Part shown: positions 62,533 through 64,000 of the stretch, piece after piece
Numbering within the stretch: the stretch's first letter is position 1
Layout: the number at the start of each line of letters is the position of its first letter
Assembly: GCA_030448225.1 (NCBI GenBank)
Contig: JAUJNJ010000002.1
Span: forward strand, 1-64,000
Direction of reading: 5' to 3'
Origin: Phycisphaerae bacterium
Lineage (GTDB): Bacteria > Planctomycetota > Phycisphaerae > Tepidisphaerales > Tepidisphaeraceae
Length of the DNA stretch: 64,000 nucleotides
Made by a program: the position numbers and the translations under genes
Notes under the pieces: generated by a model
The model's database searches: none
The model's input: the letters and a program-made list of their open reading frames with translations, nothing else
What the model was told of the DNA's origin: nothing

Positions 62533-64000
62533 ATGATCCGAACAAAAATCGTAGCCACCATGGGTCCCGCCGTCGGGACGGTCGACACGCTCCGCTCGCT
62601 GTTCGAGGCCGGCGCGGACGTGTGCCGCCTGAACTTCTCGCACGGCGACCTGAACTCGCACGCGCAGACGCTGGCGAACATCCGCGAGGCGGCGCAGGCG
62701 TTCGGCAAGCCGATCGCGGTCCTGGGCGACCTGTGCGGCCCGAAGATCCGCCTCGGCAAGGTCGCCGACCACGACGGCACCGGCGGGATGCCGATCGAGG
62801 TCGGGCAGGACCTGGTCGTCCAGCGGCAGCCGGTCCTCGGGGAGCGGGGGCGGGTCAGCTGCACCTACCCGAACTTCGTCGACGACGTGCAGGTCGGCCA
62901 CCGCGTGCTGATCGAGGACGGCCTGCTCCGCTTCGTCTGCACCGCCAAGACGGCCGACGAGCTCGTCTGCCGCTGCACGGCCGGCGGGATCGTCAAGAGC
63001 GCCAAGGGGATCAACCTCCCGAACACGCTCGTGAACGTGCCGAGCATCACCGACTTCGACTGGGAGTGCGCCGACTGGGCGATCGCCAACGACCTGGACT
63101 TCCTCGCGCTGTCGTTCGTCCGCAAGGCCGACGACATGAAGATGCTCCGCTGGCACCTCCAGCGCAAGCACAGCGAGATCCACCTCATCGCCAAGATCGA
63201 GAAGGCCGAGGCGCTGCAGGAGATCGACGCGATCCTCGACGCGTCGGACGGGCTGATGATCGCCCGCGGCGACCTCGGGGTGGAGATGGACGTCGCGCAG
63301 GTGCCGATCATCCAGAAGGACCTGATCCGCCGCTGCCGCGGCGCGGGCAAACCGGTGATCGTCGCGACGCAGATGCTCCAGAGCATGGTCGAGGCGTCGT
63401 CGCCGACCCGGGCCGAGGTGAGCGACGTCGCCAACGCGATCTTCGACGGCACCGACGCGGTCATGCTCAGCGCCGAGACGTCGGTCGGCAAGTTCCCGCT
63501 CGGGGCCGTCCTCACGATGAACCACGTCGCGCAGGTGACCGAGGAGTACCTCCGCACGACGGCCGACGAGTCGCGCGCGCCGAAGGTGAACGCGAGCGAG
63601 GCGGCGATGGCGCTGGCGCGCGGCGCGTGGCGGATCGTGCAGGACCTGAAGCCGAAGCTCGTCGTGATCTGGAGCCAGACGGGCGAGACGGTGCGCCTGT
63701 TCTCGAAGCACCACTTCCCGGTCACGCTCGTCGCGCTGTCGCTCAACCCGCGCGTGCTCCGCCGCATGGCGATGCACTACGGCGTGCTCGCGTACCACAT
63801 GGACACGCCGCGCGACATGAACAACTCGATCCTGCAGGCCGACGCGATCGTGCAGGCGAAGGGCCTGGCCGCCCCCGGCGACCGCGTGCTCGTCGTGGCC
63901 GGCTGGTCGCCGGCGATGCCGGGCACGATGAACGGCGTGATCATCCACACGGTCGGCGAGCAGTGGACCGTCGTCCGCCCGTCCGATCACCCGCCGACCA
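62533..64000 (+). CDS. pyk: Pyruvate kinase, 3' partial
   Basis: Makes ATP and pyruvate from PEP and ADP. Begins MIRTKIVATMGPAVGTVDTL and runs open through the right edge, so at least 489 residues are present and the stop is missing. Landmarks: ADVCRLNFSHGDLNSHAQTL, VLGDLCGPKIRLG, FVRKADDMKM, HLIAKIEKAEALQEID, GLMIARGDLGVEMDVAQVPI, the signature EVSDVANAIFDGTDAVMLSA then ETSVGKFPLG, and the C-terminal domain with VVAGWSPAMPGTMNG. The catalytic lysine is in IAKIEKAEA. It converts the pyruvate-level product toward central metabolism, far from the Lut genes. Confidence 0.96.
   Translation, partial: MIRTKIVATMGPAVGTVDTLRSLFEAGADVCRLNFSHGDLNSHAQTLANIREAAQAFGKPIAVLGDLCGPKIRLGKVADHDGTGGMPIEVGQDLVVQRQPVLGERGRVSCTYPNFVDDVQVGHRVLIEDGLLRFVCTAKTADELVCRCTAGGIVKSAKGINLPNTLVNVPSITDFDWECADWAIANDLDFLALSFVRKADDMKMLRWHLQRKHSEIHLIAKIEKAEALQEIDAILDASDGLMIARGDLGVEMDVAQVPIIQKDLIRRCRGAGKPVIVATQMLQSMVEASSPTRAEVSDVANAIFDGTDAVMLSAETSVGKFPLGAVLTMNHVAQVTEEYLRTTADESRAPKVNASEAAMALARGAWRIVQDLKPKLVVIWSQTGETVRLFSKHHFPVTLVALSLNPRVLRRMAMHYGVLAYHMDTPRDMNNSILQADAIVQAKGLAAPGDRVLVVAGWSPAMPGTMNGVIIHTVGEQWTVVRPSDHPPT

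Noticed and set aside
62302..63990. A 562-codon open frame on the - strand opposite pyruvate kinase
   Set aside because: Shadow of pyk; the + strand is intact with all pyruvate kinase motifs.

Overview
The window reads as chromosome of a high-GC planctomycete, most likely of the Phycisphaerae/Tepidisphaera-Humisphaera side. The evidence is a PVM-type bacterial microcompartment (BMC) gene set, the CPTCGYDLRATPSRCPEC zinc ribbon, a Planctomycetes/Verrucomicrobia-restricted family like TIGR04138, a DUF4159 protein and several ECF sigma factors with unusual attachments. Codons are strongly GC3-biased, so antisense shadow ORFs are abundant. Species placement is inference.

Layout. 1-7.9 kb: one-strand BMC sugar-acid/deoxysugar operon: CoA-acylating aldehyde dehydrogenase (cut by the window edge), small membrane protein, BMC-P vertex protein, RpiB-like protein, second BMC-P, class II aldolase, lactate/malate dehydrogenase, membrane protein, DeoC/LacD-like TIM barrel, DeoR regulator. 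8.2-13.1 kb, opposite strand: lutC, lutB and lutA (lactate to pyruvate), with two small basic DUF5872/DUF6321-like proteins between lutB and lutA. The likely logic is that the compartment turns a fuculose/rhamnulose-phosphate-type substrate into lactaldehyde and then lactate, and Lut takes lactate to pyruvate. 13.3-23.8 kb: TPR lipoprotein, then an aerobic respiratory cluster: cupredoxin-like protein, coxB, coxA (A2-type), ctaA, ctaB, second cupredoxin-like lipoprotein, coxC, coxD. 24.2-26.1 kb: frame-broken ABC ATPase and ArsR regulator. 26.5 kb: a tRNA with a CGC anticodon. 26.9-36.1 kb: HTH-receiver protein, a sigma/anti-sigma/coiled-coil operon, a gluconolactonase-like and a Gfo/Idh-like protein, a PH-domain protein, hypoxanthine phosphoribosyltransferase and a PGPGW/flippase-like membrane protein. 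36.3-44.3 kb: TIGR04138-like protein, PQQ- and NHL-type beta-propellers, LysE exporter, TolC-like protein and an FHA-GAF histidine kinase. 44.3-46.8 kb: compositionally distinct hypothetical gene, nucleotidyltransferase pair, thyX. 47.1-55.1 kb: CaCA-like membrane protein, cysteine desulfurase, polyprenyl synthase, a glycosidase-like protein and aspS. 55.2-64 kb: ECF sigma fused to a membrane/Ig-like tail, stand-alone PilT-N-like domain, zinc-ribbon membrane protein, a giant toroid-DUF4159 protein, and pyruvate kinase running off the right edge.

Two window-wide themes stand out. First, many intergenic gaps hold palindromic clusters of short tandem units (tgcgtag, cggagacac, ctagcaa, gtcaagg families) arranged as inverted arms, some with other hairpins nested inside. 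Second, single-base indels are concentrated in patches (about 2.8-5.1, 24.2-26.1, 27-38 and 51.7-52.5 kb) where the protein sequence stays recognisable across frames. That pattern points to assembly or sequencing error more than to gene decay, so the broken genes are given below as single coding regions with the frameshifts noted.
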